Shown: positions 23,181 through 31,471, counted from the stretch's first letter. The stretch: DNA of 64,000 nucleotides from Diplocloster agilis (GCF_019042275.1 NZ_JAHQCW010000026.1:1-64000), one strand, 5' to 3'. Notes: a model not told the origin generated them from the letters alone. Translations and numbers: made by a program.

Positions 23181-24922
23181 TCCTCCTTGCGGAACTGCAT
23201 TTGATACAGATGGGCATAGATGCCGTTTATCCCAAGAAGTTCCTCATGTGTCCCCTCTTCCTGGATTCCCTCCTCCGTCAGCACCAATATTTTCTCGGCA
23301 TTGCGGATGGTAGACAGGCGGTGGGCGATCACAAACGTGGTCCGGTTAGCCGCCAGCCGTTCCAGAGAATCCTGCACTACCCGCTCACTCTCATTATCGA
23401 GGGCTGAGGTAGCTTCGTCAAATATAAGTATGGGCGGATCCTTCAAAAACACCCTGGCAATAGACAATCTCTGCTTCTGTCCGCCGGACAGCTTCACACC
23501 CCGCTGTCCGATATCCGTGTCATAGTGATCCTGCATTTCCATAATAAATTCATGAGCATTGGCCAGTTTAGCCGCCCGGATAACCTCCTCATCCGTAGCG
23601 TCCGGCCTTCCGTACCGGATATTATCCATTACCGTACCGGCAAACAGATACACATCCTGCTGCACGATACCGATCTGATCCCTCAGATTCTTCAGACGCA
23701 TATGGCGTATATCGATCCCGTCGATTGTGATCCGCCCGGAAGTAACATCATAAAATCTCGGAATCAGGCTGCAAAGCGTCGTCTTCCCAGCGCCCGAAGA
23801 ACCTACCAACGCAATATAAGTACCCGCCTTCACATCCAGGCTCACATGGTGAAGCACCTTATCCGTACTGTCTTCATAGCGGAAGGAGACATCTTCAAAC
23901 TTAATATCCCCCCGAAGATTCCGAACCGGAACCGCGTCTTTCCCATCCCGGATATCCGGTTCCACATCCAGAATTTCCAAAAAGCGCTCATACCCGCTAT
24001 AACCGTTCTGGAACTGCTCCGTGAAATTCACCAGCTTCTTCACCGGCTCCGTAAAGTTATTAATATATAGAAGGAACGTAATCAGATCCGACGCATTGAC
24101 CGTCCCCCTGGCGATAAACATCCCGCCGGCCATCAGCACCACCACGGTTACCAGGGTCGTCAGCGCCCCCAGCCCCGAATTATACCCTCCCATATACAGA
24201 TAGCTTCTCTTCTTCGCGTCCACAAACTTGCTGTTCCCTTTATAGAACTTCTTAAGCTCGATCTCCTCATTGGCAAAAGACTTCACCACCCGGATACCGG
24301 AGAGATTATCCTCGATCTGGCTGTTAATATCCGCGATCTTCGCCCGGTTCTGTTTAAACGCATGCTTCATTTTCGTATTAAAATAGAACGCATAGACCAG
24401 CATCACCGGCAAAAACGCAAACGCCACCCAGGTCAGCGGCATATTCACCTGAAACAGAATCACAAAAGAACCGATCATCTTAATCAGGGAAATAAACACA
24501 TCCTCCGGCCCATGATGAAGAAGCTCACTGATATCAAACAGATCATTCGTAACCCTTGACAACAGCTGTCCAACCTTTTGATTATCATAAAAAGCGAAGG
24601 ACAACTTCTGGTAATGGGCAAAAATCTCATTTCTCATATCATACTCGATCTTCGCTCCCATAATATGTCCATAATAGGCAATATAAAAATTACAGACAAA
24701 CTCAATCAGCACCAGACCGATCATCAAAACCCCAAGCCGCAGGACCATCTGCACCGCGTCATTCAGCGGCAGCGCCGTAACCTGGTTCGTAATATACCGG
24801 ACGATCAGCGGAATCACCAACGTCACCGCAGCGCCCACCACCGCAAAAAACATATCCGAAATAAAAAGCCACTTATAAGGTTTGTAATAAGAAAACAGTT
24901 TCCTCCATTTATGTTCCATCAT
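23162..24922 (-). CDS. ABC exporter, fused membrane and ATPase domains (MsbA/LmrA-like)
   Basis: 586-residue half transporter: six transmembrane helices (residues about 15-310) then an ATPase domain with Walker A GSSGAGKTT, Q-loop VQQDVYLF, signature LSGGQKQR and Walker B ILIFDEATSALD. Such proteins dimerise and export lipids, peptides or drugs; many Clostridia carry homodimeric forms. No partner half transporter is adjacent, which favours a homodimer. Its stop codon falls inside the tandem repeat tract. Substrate not assignable. Confidence 0.93.
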   Translation of the reverse strand: MMEHKWRKLFSYYKPYKWLFISDMFFAVVGAAVTLVIPLIVRYITNQVTALPLNDAVQMVLRLGVLMIGLVLIEFVCNFYIAYYGHIMGAKIEYDMRNEIFAHYQKLSFAFYDNQKVGQLLSRVTNDLFDISELLHHGPEDVFISLIKMIGSFVILFQVNMPLTWVAFAFLPVMLVYAFYFNTKMKHAFKQNRAKIADINSQIEDNLSGIRVVKSFANEEIELKKFYKGNSKFVDAKKRSYLYMGGYNSGLGALTTLVTVVVLMAGGMFIARGTVNASDLITFLLYINNFTEPVKKLVNFTEQFQNGYSGYERFLEILDVEPDIRDGKDAVPVRNLRGDIKFEDVSFRYEDSTDKVLHHVSLDVKAGTYIALVGSSGAGKTTLCSLIPRFYDVTSGRITIDGIDIRHMRLKNLRDQIGIVQQDVYLFAGTVMDNIRYGRPDATDEEVIRAAKLANAHEFIMEMQDHYDTDIGQRGVKLSGGQKQRLSIARVFLKDPPILIFDEATSALDNESERVVQDSLERLAANRTTFVIAHRLSTIRNAEKILVLTEEGIQEEGTHEELLGINGIYAHLYQMQFRKEEAAAPS

Positions 24923-25035
24923 ATTCCCCCTAGCCTACCTATTATAAACTTTCTGTCGAAAATTTTCAACTGTAATTATTCAGAGTGCAGATTCCCCAAT
25001 TATTATCACCCGCTTATCACGCTAATACTAAAGCA

Positions 25036-25369
25036 GGAGCGGTCGGGGGACAGGGGCGGTATCCGGGGAGGCTTCCGGCGGCCGGGTTCTTTTGTGGCTT
25101 TGGAGAAGCGCATAGGACGGCTGCGCTGCTGCTTAGTGGAATCGGAAAGCCGGGTTCAGGATGACCGGCGGACTTCACGTCCGACGGGCAAGAGCCTCTG
25201 AACCGGGAACACATCACGTGTTCCTGGTGAATAGGCTCGGTTCCTGAACCCGGCTTTTCGATTCCACTTAGCAGCAGCCAGCGCAAGTCCTCCGCGCTTT
25301 CCCAAAGCCGCAAAAGAACCCGGCCGCCGGAAGCCTCCCCGGATACCGCCCCTGTCCCCCGGCCGCTCC
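25036..25369. repeat. Complete long foldback element (126-bp arms, 80-nt loop)
   Basis: Left arm 25036-25161 and right arm 25242-25369 are imperfect inverted copies (about nine bases in ten, with a few indels). The loop 25162-25241 contains further hairpins: GGAC/GTCC (25171-25182), GGAACAC/GTGTTCC (25206-25224) and AGAGCCT/AGGCTC. The loop and inner right arm are almost identical to 1-73. No open reading frame on either strand resembles a protein. It could be a miniature foldback transposon or a large structured RNA. Confidence 0.8.
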
Positions 25370-25384
25370 GGCCCCTACAACAAG

Positions 25385-25418
25385 AGAAAAGGATATACAT
25401 CCGCGGTTGTATATCCTT
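25385..25418 (-). terminator. Terminator of the spoVA operon
   Basis: Perfect 11-bp arms AAGGATATACA (25389-25399) and TGTATATCCTT (25408-25418), followed on the minus strand by TTTTCTC, 46 bp after the SpoVAE stop codon. Confidence 0.75.
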
Positions 25419-25463
25419 AATCTATATTAAAAGCACGGGCAGAAGCCTCGTCACTTGAAATAT

Positions 25464-25820
25464 TTATTTTTTCATTTTAGGGTTGAACACCAGGGAAGCC
25501 AGATATCCGAAGATCAGGGCTGCCGATATCCCCACGGCACTGGCCGTGAAGCCTCCCATAAAGATCCCGAGAAATCCGTCGCTTGCGATCGACTCTTTGA
25601 CGCCTTTCCACAAAAGATTCCCGAATCCAAGAAGCGGAACGCTGGCTCCGGCCCCTGCGAATTCCTGGAATGGCTGATAGATGTTAAGCGCTCCGAGCAC
25701 CGCGCCGCTGCACACCAGCAGTACCATGATTCTGCCGGGCATCAGTTTTGTTTTTTCCATCAATATCTGAACCAGGGCGCAGATCAGGCCGCCCACCCAG
25801 AATGCATTGATATAATCCAT
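25464..25820 (-). CDS. spoVAE: Stage V sporulation protein AE
   Basis: 118-residue polytopic membrane protein of the SpoVAC/SpoVAEb family, part of the forespore channel that imports dipicolinic acid during sporulation and releases it on germination. The segment YQPFQEFAGAGASVPLLGFGN, with glycines and a polar pair in a membrane segment, is the family hallmark and resembles the SpoVAC segment encoded upstream. GGGAG lies before the ATG. About 100 bp containing a GATCCGAT/ATCGGATC hairpin separate it from spoVAD. Confidence 0.93.
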   Translation of the reverse strand: MDYINAFWVGGLICALVQILMEKTKLMPGRIMVLLVCSGAVLGALNIYQPFQEFAGAGASVPLLGFGNLLWKGVKESIASDGFLGIFMGGFTASAVGISAALIFGYLASLVFNPKMKK

Positions 25821-25923
25821 TTATGTCCATCTCCCTTCTCTTTCTTTGCGTGGACAATACACTTAGTTTCTCCCGATCCGATGGTTTTATGCACGATCGG
25901 ATCATAAATAACAGCGTTCCAAA

Positions 25924-26934
25924 TCAGCAGCTCTCCAGCACTACCGCCTGGGCGATACCGGGAACCGTATTCCCTTCGTTGTAACTGACTTTTGAGAGCA
26001 GCGCACCGGTAGGTACCAGCATGACCCGCTTCCACGCTTTTTTCTCCAGCTGCCTCATAATATAAGCCGACAGCGTTACGGCTGCGCATCCACAGCCGCT
26101 GCCGCCGTTGTGGGTATCCTGGCGTTCGGCGTCATAGATCTCTATTCCGCAATCCGAATGCTGGCTGCTGATATCAAACCCTTTTTCCTTCAACAGATCC
26201 AGAAGTATCGTTTTCCCTACATTTCCCAGATCCCCGGTAAAGATCCGGTCATAATCCGACGGCTGCCGGTTGAAATCCATAAAATTCTGGTAGATCGTAT
26301 CACAGGCTGCAGGCGCCATACAGGCTCCCATATTCAGAGAATCTTTGATCCCGTAATCCACGATTTTTCCGGTGGTAATCCCGGTTATGCGTACTTTTCC
26401 TCCATCCTTACCCAGAACGAACGCGCCGCATCCCGTGACGGTCCAGCAGGCGGACAGGGGCCGCTGGCCGGCGTACTGCAGCGGAAAGCGGAACTCTTTT
26501 TCCGCGCTGCCAAAGTGGCTGGATGCCATGGAAATCACATAATCCGCATAATCCGCAGCTACGGTCATGGCCCCCAGAGATAAAGCTTCTCCGATCGTCG
26601 AGCAGGCCCCGTACAGTCCGAACAGGGGAATATTCAGATCGACCAGCCCGAAGGAAGTCGCCACCCCCTGGGCCAGCAGGTCGCCGGAAAAGATATAACG
26701 GATCTGCCAGCTCTCTAGTCCCGCTTTTCCGATGGCCATTTCCCCAGCCTGCTTTTGCAGATAGCTTTCAGCTGCCTCCCACGTTTTCTCACCGAACAGC
26801 GCATCTTCGCCAACCACATCAAACAAATGTCCAAGAGGACCCTCTCCTTCTTTTTTACCCACGATAGAAGCATGACCTAATATATGCGGCGCATGCTCAA
26901 ATTGCAGGCTTTGCTTTCCCACCATCTGTGTCAT
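25924..26934 (-). CDS. spoVAD: Stage V sporulation protein AD
   Basis: 336-residue soluble protein with thiolase-like fold that binds dipicolinic acid and associates with the SpoVA channel at the spore inner membrane. Matches include the N-terminal GKQSLQFEHAPHILGHASIVG and GGSGCGCAAVT near residue 277. The start at 26934 overlaps the spoVAC stop as ATGA, which is more plausible than the in-frame codon 17 residues upstream; length then equals that of known SpoVAD proteins. Confidence 0.95.
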   Translation of the reverse strand: MTQMVGKQSLQFEHAPHILGHASIVGKKEGEGPLGHLFDVVGEDALFGEKTWEAAESYLQKQAGEMAIGKAGLESWQIRYIFSGDLLAQGVATSFGLVDLNIPLFGLYGACSTIGEALSLGAMTVAADYADYVISMASSHFGSAEKEFRFPLQYAGQRPLSACWTVTGCGAFVLGKDGGKVRITGITTGKIVDYGIKDSLNMGACMAPAACDTIYQNFMDFNRQPSDYDRIFTGDLGNVGKTILLDLLKEKGFDISSQHSDCGIEIYDAERQDTHNGGSGCGCAAVTLSAYIMRQLEKKAWKRVMLVPTGALLSKVSYNEGNTVPGIAQAVVLESC

Positions 26935-27389
26935 GAGATCACCCCCGTCCACTGCAGCAGGTAATAAATCAACCCAAGCAGCCATGAGGTAAAGATCCCG
27001 TACAGAATAACCGGGCCGGCGATGGTAAATATTTTACATCCCACACCGAACACCTGGCCTTCCTTCTTAAACTCGATCGCCGGCGCAGCCACCGAGTTGG
27101 CGAAACCGGTTATGGGTACCAGCGCGCCTGCCCCGCCGAATTTGGCGATGGACGGATAGATGTTAAAACCGGTCAGGATGATGCTGACCAGGATCAAAAT
27201 CAGGGAGGTCCAGGCTCCGCAGATATCTTTCTCCATACCCCTGCCCTCGCAGAAATTCAGAATAAACTGTCCGATCACACAGATGATACCGCCCACGATA
27301 AACGCTTTCAGCATGTTTAACGGCAGACTGTGCGTCGGTGTCACCTGTTTTACGTATTCACCGTACTGTTGTTGTTTCTTTTCGTCCAT
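26931..27389 (-). CDS. spoVAC: Stage V sporulation protein AC
   Basis: 152-residue membrane protein with about four to five transmembrane segments and the conserved FGGAGALVPITGFANSV stretch. In Bacillus SpoVAC behaves as a mechanosensitive component of the dipicolinic acid channel. The Lys/Gln-rich N terminus (MDEKKQQQYGEYV) precedes the first helix. Start behind AAGGAG; the stop overlaps spoVAD. Confidence 0.95.
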   Translation of the reverse strand: MDEKKQQQYGEYVKQVTPTHSLPLNMLKAFIVGGIICVIGQFILNFCEGRGMEKDICGAWTSLILILVSIILTGFNIYPSIAKFGGAGALVPITGFANSVAAPAIEFKKEGQVFGVGCKIFTIAGPVILYGIFTSWLLGLIYYLLQWTGVIS

Positions 27390-27429
27390 AAATGCAATCT
27401 CCTTTTACGAATGTAGCTATATTTGTTGC

Positions 27430-27846
27430 CTACCATCCCTGGAAAAAGTACAGAATTGCCCCCAGGGATCTTCCGATCGCCATACTGATAATCATGGCGG
27501 TCAGGCCTTCCCGCAGTTTGATTCTCCGCTCGAAGATCGGTATCGTATTTACAATCTCCGCCAGTGCCATGGCCCAGGCGCCCACGAACATACCCCCAAA
27601 CAAACCGTAGAACCCAAGTCCGATTTTTCCAAGATGCACCGGCAGCTGATAGATGTACATCAGATTCCCCAATGCACCGCCTGCCAGCACGCAGTCCTCA
27701 TACCAGAGGATCCGGTGGGCGGTATGTGTCCTGCCGGCGAACCGGGGAATGATTCCCAATCCTACGATAAACGCAAAGATACCTCCCGCAACCGTAAAGC
27801 CGCTGCTCAAACCGATAATGGCCATCAGAATCTGTCTAATTAACAT
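27430..27846 (-). CDS. spoVAB: Stage V sporulation protein AB
   Basis: 138-residue membrane protein of the SpoVAB family with about four hydrophobic segments (GLSSGFTVAGGIFAFIVGLGIIPR at residues 15-38). It belongs to the SpoVA complex of the spore inner membrane; its specific role is not known. The start overlaps the spoVAA stop by 11 bp, which implies coupled translation. Confidence 0.9.
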   Translation of the reverse strand: MLIRQILMAIIGLSSGFTVAGGIFAFIVGLGIIPRFAGRTHTAHRILWYEDCVLAGGALGNLMYIYQLPVHLGKIGLGFYGLFGGMFVGAWAMALAEIVNTIPIFERRIKLREGLTAMIISMAIGRSLGAILYFFQGW

Positions 27847-28471
27847 CCACGTTCTTTCCCTTCCTGCTGCTGTCCTCGATGACGGTGGTATTCACATCAT
27901 CCTCATATAGCCTCATTTCTACTTCGATGGGAGTCGGGTCCACGGACAGTTTTCTGCCCCCGAAATGGTTAAAGAAAATAACCACGCCCACGGTCAGGCC
28001 GATGGAGTAGGACAGCTCCAGTATTGTGAATCCGTTGGAGGTCTCGCCGGTCATCAGCATATAGATCTGGCTGAACAGTTTGGTCAGCTGCACGTCATTA
28101 TTAAACGACATAATGGAAAAAGCCGCTCCGAAAAAGGTCGTCAGGCAGACCAGAAGCGTCTTCAGGAAATCCATGACTTTGTGTTGGTGCGGTTCCTTTT
28201 CATACGCCACCACAAAATCCGTCTCACCTACATTATTGATTTCCAGCTGAGGATAAATGGAATGGATCTGCTCGATTACCTTCAGCACCGATACCGCATT
28301 CCGGCTGTAGCGTTTGGCATCGGAAAGGGTCAGGATCTTCATGGCTTTCAGCCGGTTCACCACGTCTTTATTACTGCACTCCAGCTTGGCCACATCTCCC
28401 AGACGGACCTCTGTGGTATGGACTTCCGTGTTCCGCTCTATTTTCAAATACAAGGTATCCTTTAAAGACAT
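27836..28471 (-). CDS. spoVAA: Stage V sporulation protein AA
   Basis: 211-residue SpoVAA: an N-terminal soluble domain (residues about 1-110; LYLKIERNTEVHTTEVRLGDVAKLECSN type sequence) and two C-terminal membrane segments (about 118-140 and 155-180). First recognised gene of the spoVA set. I place the start at ATG 28471 instead of the in-frame GTG 12 bp upstream because the GTG directly abuts the only purine-rich site. It overlaps the preceding small gene by 10 bp. Confidence 0.92.
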   Translation of the reverse strand: MSLKDTLYLKIERNTEVHTTEVRLGDVAKLECSNKDVVNRLKAMKILTLSDAKRYSRNAVSVLKVIEQIHSIYPQLEINNVGETDFVVAYEKEPHQHKVMDFLKTLLVCLTTFFGAAFSIMSFNNDVQLTKLFSQIYMLMTGETSNGFTILELSYSIGLTVGVVIFFNHFGGRKLSVDPTPIEVEMRLYEDDVNTTVIEDSSRKGKNVDVN

Positions 28472-28626
28472 AGGTTCCGACACCCTTCCGCTATATTCTC
28501 AACAAATGTCCCTTCGGTAATAATGCTCTCTTTCTGGACTACATAGGAATAATAGAAAATTCCAACCACGATTGCGATTAATACAAGAGAAAGAAGAAAT
28601 ACTCTGAATTTTGTCCGGTTTATCAT
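28462..28626 (-). CDS. Small membrane protein heading the spoVA operon
   Basis: 54-residue protein with one N-terminal transmembrane helix (VFLLSLVLIAIVVGIFYYSYVV) and a short outside tail with two cysteines near the end. The ATG at 28626 has GGAAGTGG seven bases upstream. The gene overlaps spoVAA by 10 bp and lies just after the sigma-G-like promoter, so it should be made in the forespore. I do not know a named family. The tail resembles a short lipoprotein-free anchor; function unknown. Confidence 0.7.
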   Translation of the reverse strand: MINRTKFRVFLLSLVLIAIVVGIFYYSYVVQKESIITEGTFVENIAEGCRNLCL

Positions 28627-28675
28627 TTTATCCACTTCCTTTTCCATTCATTTGCTTTTTACGATATTCAAAATG

Positions 28676-28704
28676 TAGTATGGCAGGATTTATGAAAATT
28701 ATGT
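28676..28704 (-). promoter_or_regulatory. Sigma-G (or sigma-F) type promoter of the spoVA operon
   Basis: Minus-strand -10 CATACTA (28676-28682) equals the Bacillus sigma-G consensus CATNNTA; 17 bp upstream lies ACATA (28700-28704), four of five bases of the -35 consensus. It sits 50 bp before the first gene, in agreement with known sigma-G control of spoVA. Confidence 0.65.
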
Positions 28705-28716
28705 AATGTGTTAAAA

Positions 28717-28761
28717 AATCAAAAATAAGCCCCGCCACATGCTAATGCCGTGGCGAGGCTT
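28717..28761 (-). terminator. Orphan intrinsic terminator upstream of the spoVA promoter
   Basis: Arms 28727-28738 and 28750-28761 (12 bp, one G-U pair on the minus strand) followed by ATTTTTGATTTTTT. No minus-strand gene lies between here and sigF 1.5 kb away, so the transcript it ends is not obvious. Confidence 0.7.
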
Positions 28762-29018
28762 AAACCCCCATTCTTATCTGCATGTTCCTTCTTTTTTGAT
28801 AAATCTTTTACTTTTATTTGATAAAATTTTTATCATTTTTTCCATTATTGCACTGGATTTATTTTTAGTCAATAACTTGTATTTTTAAAATTTTCTCAAC
28901 TTTTCTTCCTCTCCCGTTTACTTGGAGTGAATTACAGCAACGATATTATACTTATATGATTCCATATTTTTCACGATACAGGAACGCATTTTGTGCATCA
29001 GACATATTACGCTTATTC
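28762..29018. promoter_or_regulatory. AT-rich region with TGATAAA operator-like palindromes
   Basis: Contains a palindrome TGATAAAA-T-TTTTATCA (around 28828-28844) and related TTGATAAA words; more copies occur at 29060-29095 and 29109-29125 beside the LacI-type gene. These are likely binding sites for that regulator. No gene is visible. Confidence 0.55.
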
Positions 29019-29047
29019 TTGACAAAGATAAAAAAAAATATTAAACT
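29019..29047 (+). promoter_or_regulatory. Promoter of the LacI-type gene
   Basis: -35 TTGACA (29019-29024), 17-bp spacer, -10 TAAACT (29042-29047). TTATCA/TGATAA half sites follow in the leader, consistent with autoregulation. Confidence 0.7.
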
Positions 29048-29153
29048 GTCTCTAGTGATTAAATTTTTATCATTTTATCCTTATCAAAAAATCATCCCAT
29101 TCCATTATTTGATAAAGTGATAAAAACAGAAATTATTAAATGAGGTGTTCATT

Positions 29154-30173
29154 ATGGGAATTTCTTTAAAAGATATAGCGGAACGCGCCGACATGTCCAT
29201 ATCTGCGGTATCACTGGTTTTAGGCAACCGGCCAAACCGCATTTCAAAAGAAAAGCAAGAATTAATCAGAAAAATTGCTGAGGAACTGAATTATACCCCT
29301 CCACGCTCCGGCGGACTGATGCCAAGACAAACCGGCAAAGCAATCGGCGTCATTTTGCCGGACTTAAAGGATCTGTTTTATGCCTCGATCGCTATGGCCA
29401 TCACCAATATCTGCCGAACAAACGATTACAATATAATGATCAGCAGCACGGATGACTCCAAGGAATTTGACCTTTCCGACATCAAAGTTTTCCGTTCCCG
29501 TGAAGTGGATGGTCTTATCTTTTGTCCTTCTTCCAATATTACCCCATCGGACTATGAGGAATATTCAGCGGCTCTTCATACATTAGAAAAGCCTGTGGTT
29601 TTTGTTGACCGCTATATACCAAATATCGGTTTCAGCGCCGTCACCATCAATCAAAGCCGCGGCGCTTACTATGCGGTCAAGCATTTACTGGAACTGGGCC
29701 ATAGAAATATCGGTGTGATCGGCGGTTCAACCCAGAGTTTTTCTGAGCGTTACTGCGGTATCGTAGCCGCCTGTGCAGAATACCTTCTCGATATGTCACA
29801 GATCAGTTTTTTCCCCTGTGACCTGACGCCGGTAGGCGCTTATGACATAGCCGGGACAGTCTTGGCTAAAGGATGTACCGCCGTTTTTTGCTATAACGAC
29901 CTGATGGCTTATGGCCTCTACAAGAAGTATCATGAGCTGGGCATCCGCATCCCAAAGGATATTTCCATTATCGGATTTAACGACCTGTATTACTCCCGAT
30001 GCTTTGAAGTCCCGCTGACAAGCGTCAATGTCCAGGGAGACCGCCTGGGATTTTCAGCATCCGAAAGAATTTTTTCCGAATTAGAGAATCCGAATCAGGA
30101 TAAGCAAGTAATTCTACTGGAACCGGAGATCAGCCTGCGCAAGAGTACCAAGGCGCTTTCCGGGCAGGTGTAA
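29154..30173 (+). CDS. LacI-family transcriptional regulator
   Basis: 339-residue repressor: helix-turn-helix SLKDIAERADMSISAVSLVLGNRPNRIS at residues 4-31 with the hinge region following, then a periplasmic-binding-like ligand domain (AIGVILPDLKDLFYASIA; GFNDLYYSRCFEVPLTSVN near the C terminus). The ATG at 29154 has GAGGTG upstream. It interrupts what would otherwise be adjacent spoIIA and spoVA operons. No sugar catabolic genes are adjacent, so its regulon is elsewhere or it acts only on itself. Confidence 0.9.
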   Translation: MGISLKDIAERADMSISAVSLVLGNRPNRISKEKQELIRKIAEELNYTPPRSGGLMPRQTGKAIGVILPDLKDLFYASIAMAITNICRTNDYNIMISSTDDSKEFDLSDIKVFRSREVDGLIFCPSSNITPSDYEEYSAALHTLEKPVVFVDRYIPNIGFSAVTINQSRGAYYAVKHLLELGHRNIGVIGGSTQSFSERYCGIVAACAEYLLDMSQISFFPCDLTPVGAYDIAGTVLAKGCTAVFCYNDLMAYGLYKKYHELGIRIPKDISIIGFNDLYYSRCFEVPLTSVNVQGDRLGFSASERIFSELENPNQDKQVILLEPEISLRKSTKALSGQV

Positions 30174-30202
30174 AATAAACCTGAACCGATTTGACCGATT
30201 TG

Positions 30203-30274
30203 GGACATGTCCAATTTAATATGGACATGTCCCAAACTGAAATGGACATGTCCCAAATCAGTTTGGACATGTCC
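30203..30274. repeat. Four GGACATGTCC palindromes at 20-21 bp spacing (locus B)
   Basis: Perfect 10-bp palindromes start at 30203, 30223, 30244 and 30265. Spacers resemble CAAACTGAAAT. The array fills the convergent gap between the LacI-type gene and sigF. Because units are mostly 21 bp, frames stay open and give artificial WDMS peptide repeats. Confidence 0.9.
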
Positions 30275-30283
30275 CCTTTTGAT

Positions 30284-30997
30284 TTAAAGCTTGTCCCGCA
30301 GTTTTTGTAGGATCTTCTTCTCCAGCCTGGATACCTGGACCTGGGAGATGCCGATCTTCTCCGCCACCTGCGTCTGCGTCTTGTCCTCATAATAGCGCAT
30401 GAGGATGATCTCACGTTCCTTTTCCGTCAGGGAATCCAACAGCTGTTCCAGCACAAGCTGGTTCAATACCGCATCGTTCTGGCTGGTTTCCTCCTCCAGC
30501 TTATCGATCAGATAGATGTCGCTTCCATCTCCCTGATAGATGGTTTTATAGAGGGATTCCACTTCCACGCCGGAGTCCAGCGCCATGACGATTTCTTCCT
30601 GGCTGGCGCCGATCTCAGCGGAGATCTCTTCCAGGGTTGGCTCCCGGCCGATCTTATGGTTGAGCATTTCCCTGCATCTTCGCGCTTTGTTGGCCGTTTC
30701 CTTTAAGGACCGGCTCACCTTGATCATGCCGTCGTCTCTTAAGAACCTTTTAATTTCTCCCGTAATCATCGGAACCGCATAGGTTGAAAACTTTACGTCG
30801 TAACTGATATCGAATTTGTCGATTGCCTTGATCAGCCCGATACTGCCGATCTGGAACAGGTCCTCCATCTCATGGCCCCGCCCCTGGAATCTGCGGACGA
30901 TACTCCACACCAATCCGATATTTTCTTCCACAAGCCTATCTCTCGCTTCTTTATCCCCTTCGTGTGATTTGACAATTAAAGCGATCGTATGCTCCAT
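30284..30997 (-). CDS. sigF: Forespore RNA polymerase sigma factor SigF
   Basis: 237-residue sigma-70 family factor of the SigF/SigG class. Region 2 is seen in EDLFQIGSIGLIKAIDKFD and KFSTYAVPMITGEIKRFLRDDG; region 3 follows (SRSLKETANKARRC), and region 4 ends in GISQVQVSRLEKKILQKLRDKL. Identity as SigF and not SigG rests on its place as third gene after spoIIAA and spoIIAB. It directs early forespore transcription, including sigG and, indirectly, spoVA. 12 bp separate it from spoIIAB. Confidence 0.96.
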   Translation of the reverse strand: MEHTIALIVKSHEGDKEARDRLVEENIGLVWSIVRRFQGRGHEMEDLFQIGSIGLIKAIDKFDISYDVKFSTYAVPMITGEIKRFLRDDGMIKVSRSLKETANKARRCREMLNHKIGREPTLEEISAEIGASQEEIVMALDSGVEVESLYKTIYQGDGSDIYLIDKLEEETSQNDAVLNQLVLEQLLDSLTEKEREIILMRYYEDKTQTQVAEKIGISQVQVSRLEKKILQKLRDKL

Positions 30998-31009
30998 GAA
31001 TTCATCCCT

Positions 31010-31459
31010 TTACTCTTCCTCATATTCGCTGTCCTTGCGCCCGATTTTCTTTTTCATGGAAACTTTGGTTCCCTTTCCCACTTCGGACTCTACCTTCAGT
31101 TCATCCATAAAAGCCTCCATAAATGAGAATCCCATGCCGGACCGCTCCTGCTCCGGAGCGGTGGTAAATAGCGGCTCCATAGCTTTTTCCACATCCGGTA
31201 TGCCTCTGCCCTGATCGATGACCTCCAGGTATAGTTCATCCTCACAGGTCCTACAGTTTATGGTGATTTTATGTACCTCATTTCCGTATCCGTGGATGAT
31301 CGCGTTGGTGACCGCTTCCGATACAGCCGTCTTCACATCCGCCACCTCCTCAAGCGTCGGATTCAGCTGGGTGAGAAACGACGCTACCGCTACTCTGGCG
31401 AATCCTTCGTTTGACGACCTGCTGTCGAATTCTAATTTCATTTCATTGCTCTCCTTCAT
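31010..31459 (-). CDS. spoIIAB: Anti-sigma-F factor and serine kinase SpoIIAB
   Basis: 149-residue GHKL-type ATPase that binds and holds SigF, and phosphorylates SpoIIAA. The N box reads EAVTNAIIHGYGN, the G1 box DQGRGIPD and the G2 box ERSGMGFSFME. Length and sequence follow Bacillus SpoIIAB closely. GGGGGAG lies before the ATG. Middle gene of the spoIIA operon. Confidence 0.97.
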   Translation of the reverse strand: MKESNEMKLEFDSRSSNEGFARVAVASFLTQLNPTLEEVADVKTAVSEAVTNAIIHGYGNEVHKITINCRTCEDELYLEVIDQGRGIPDVEKAMEPLFTTAPEQERSGMGFSFMEAFMDELKVESEVGKGTKVSMKKKIGRKDSEYEEE

Positions 31460-31471
31460 GGTGCTCCCCCT

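Noticed and set aside
22923-23313. Small plus-strand frames with repeated peptides (CITWCPFGF type)
   Set aside because: They come from the 67-bp tandem repeats and partly from the antisense of the ABC exporter; no ribosome binding sites.
25017-25400. Open frames on both strands over the foldback element
   Set aside because: Long inverted repeats of high GC leave frames open on both strands; residue composition (Arg, Gly, Pro, Ser) is not protein-like.
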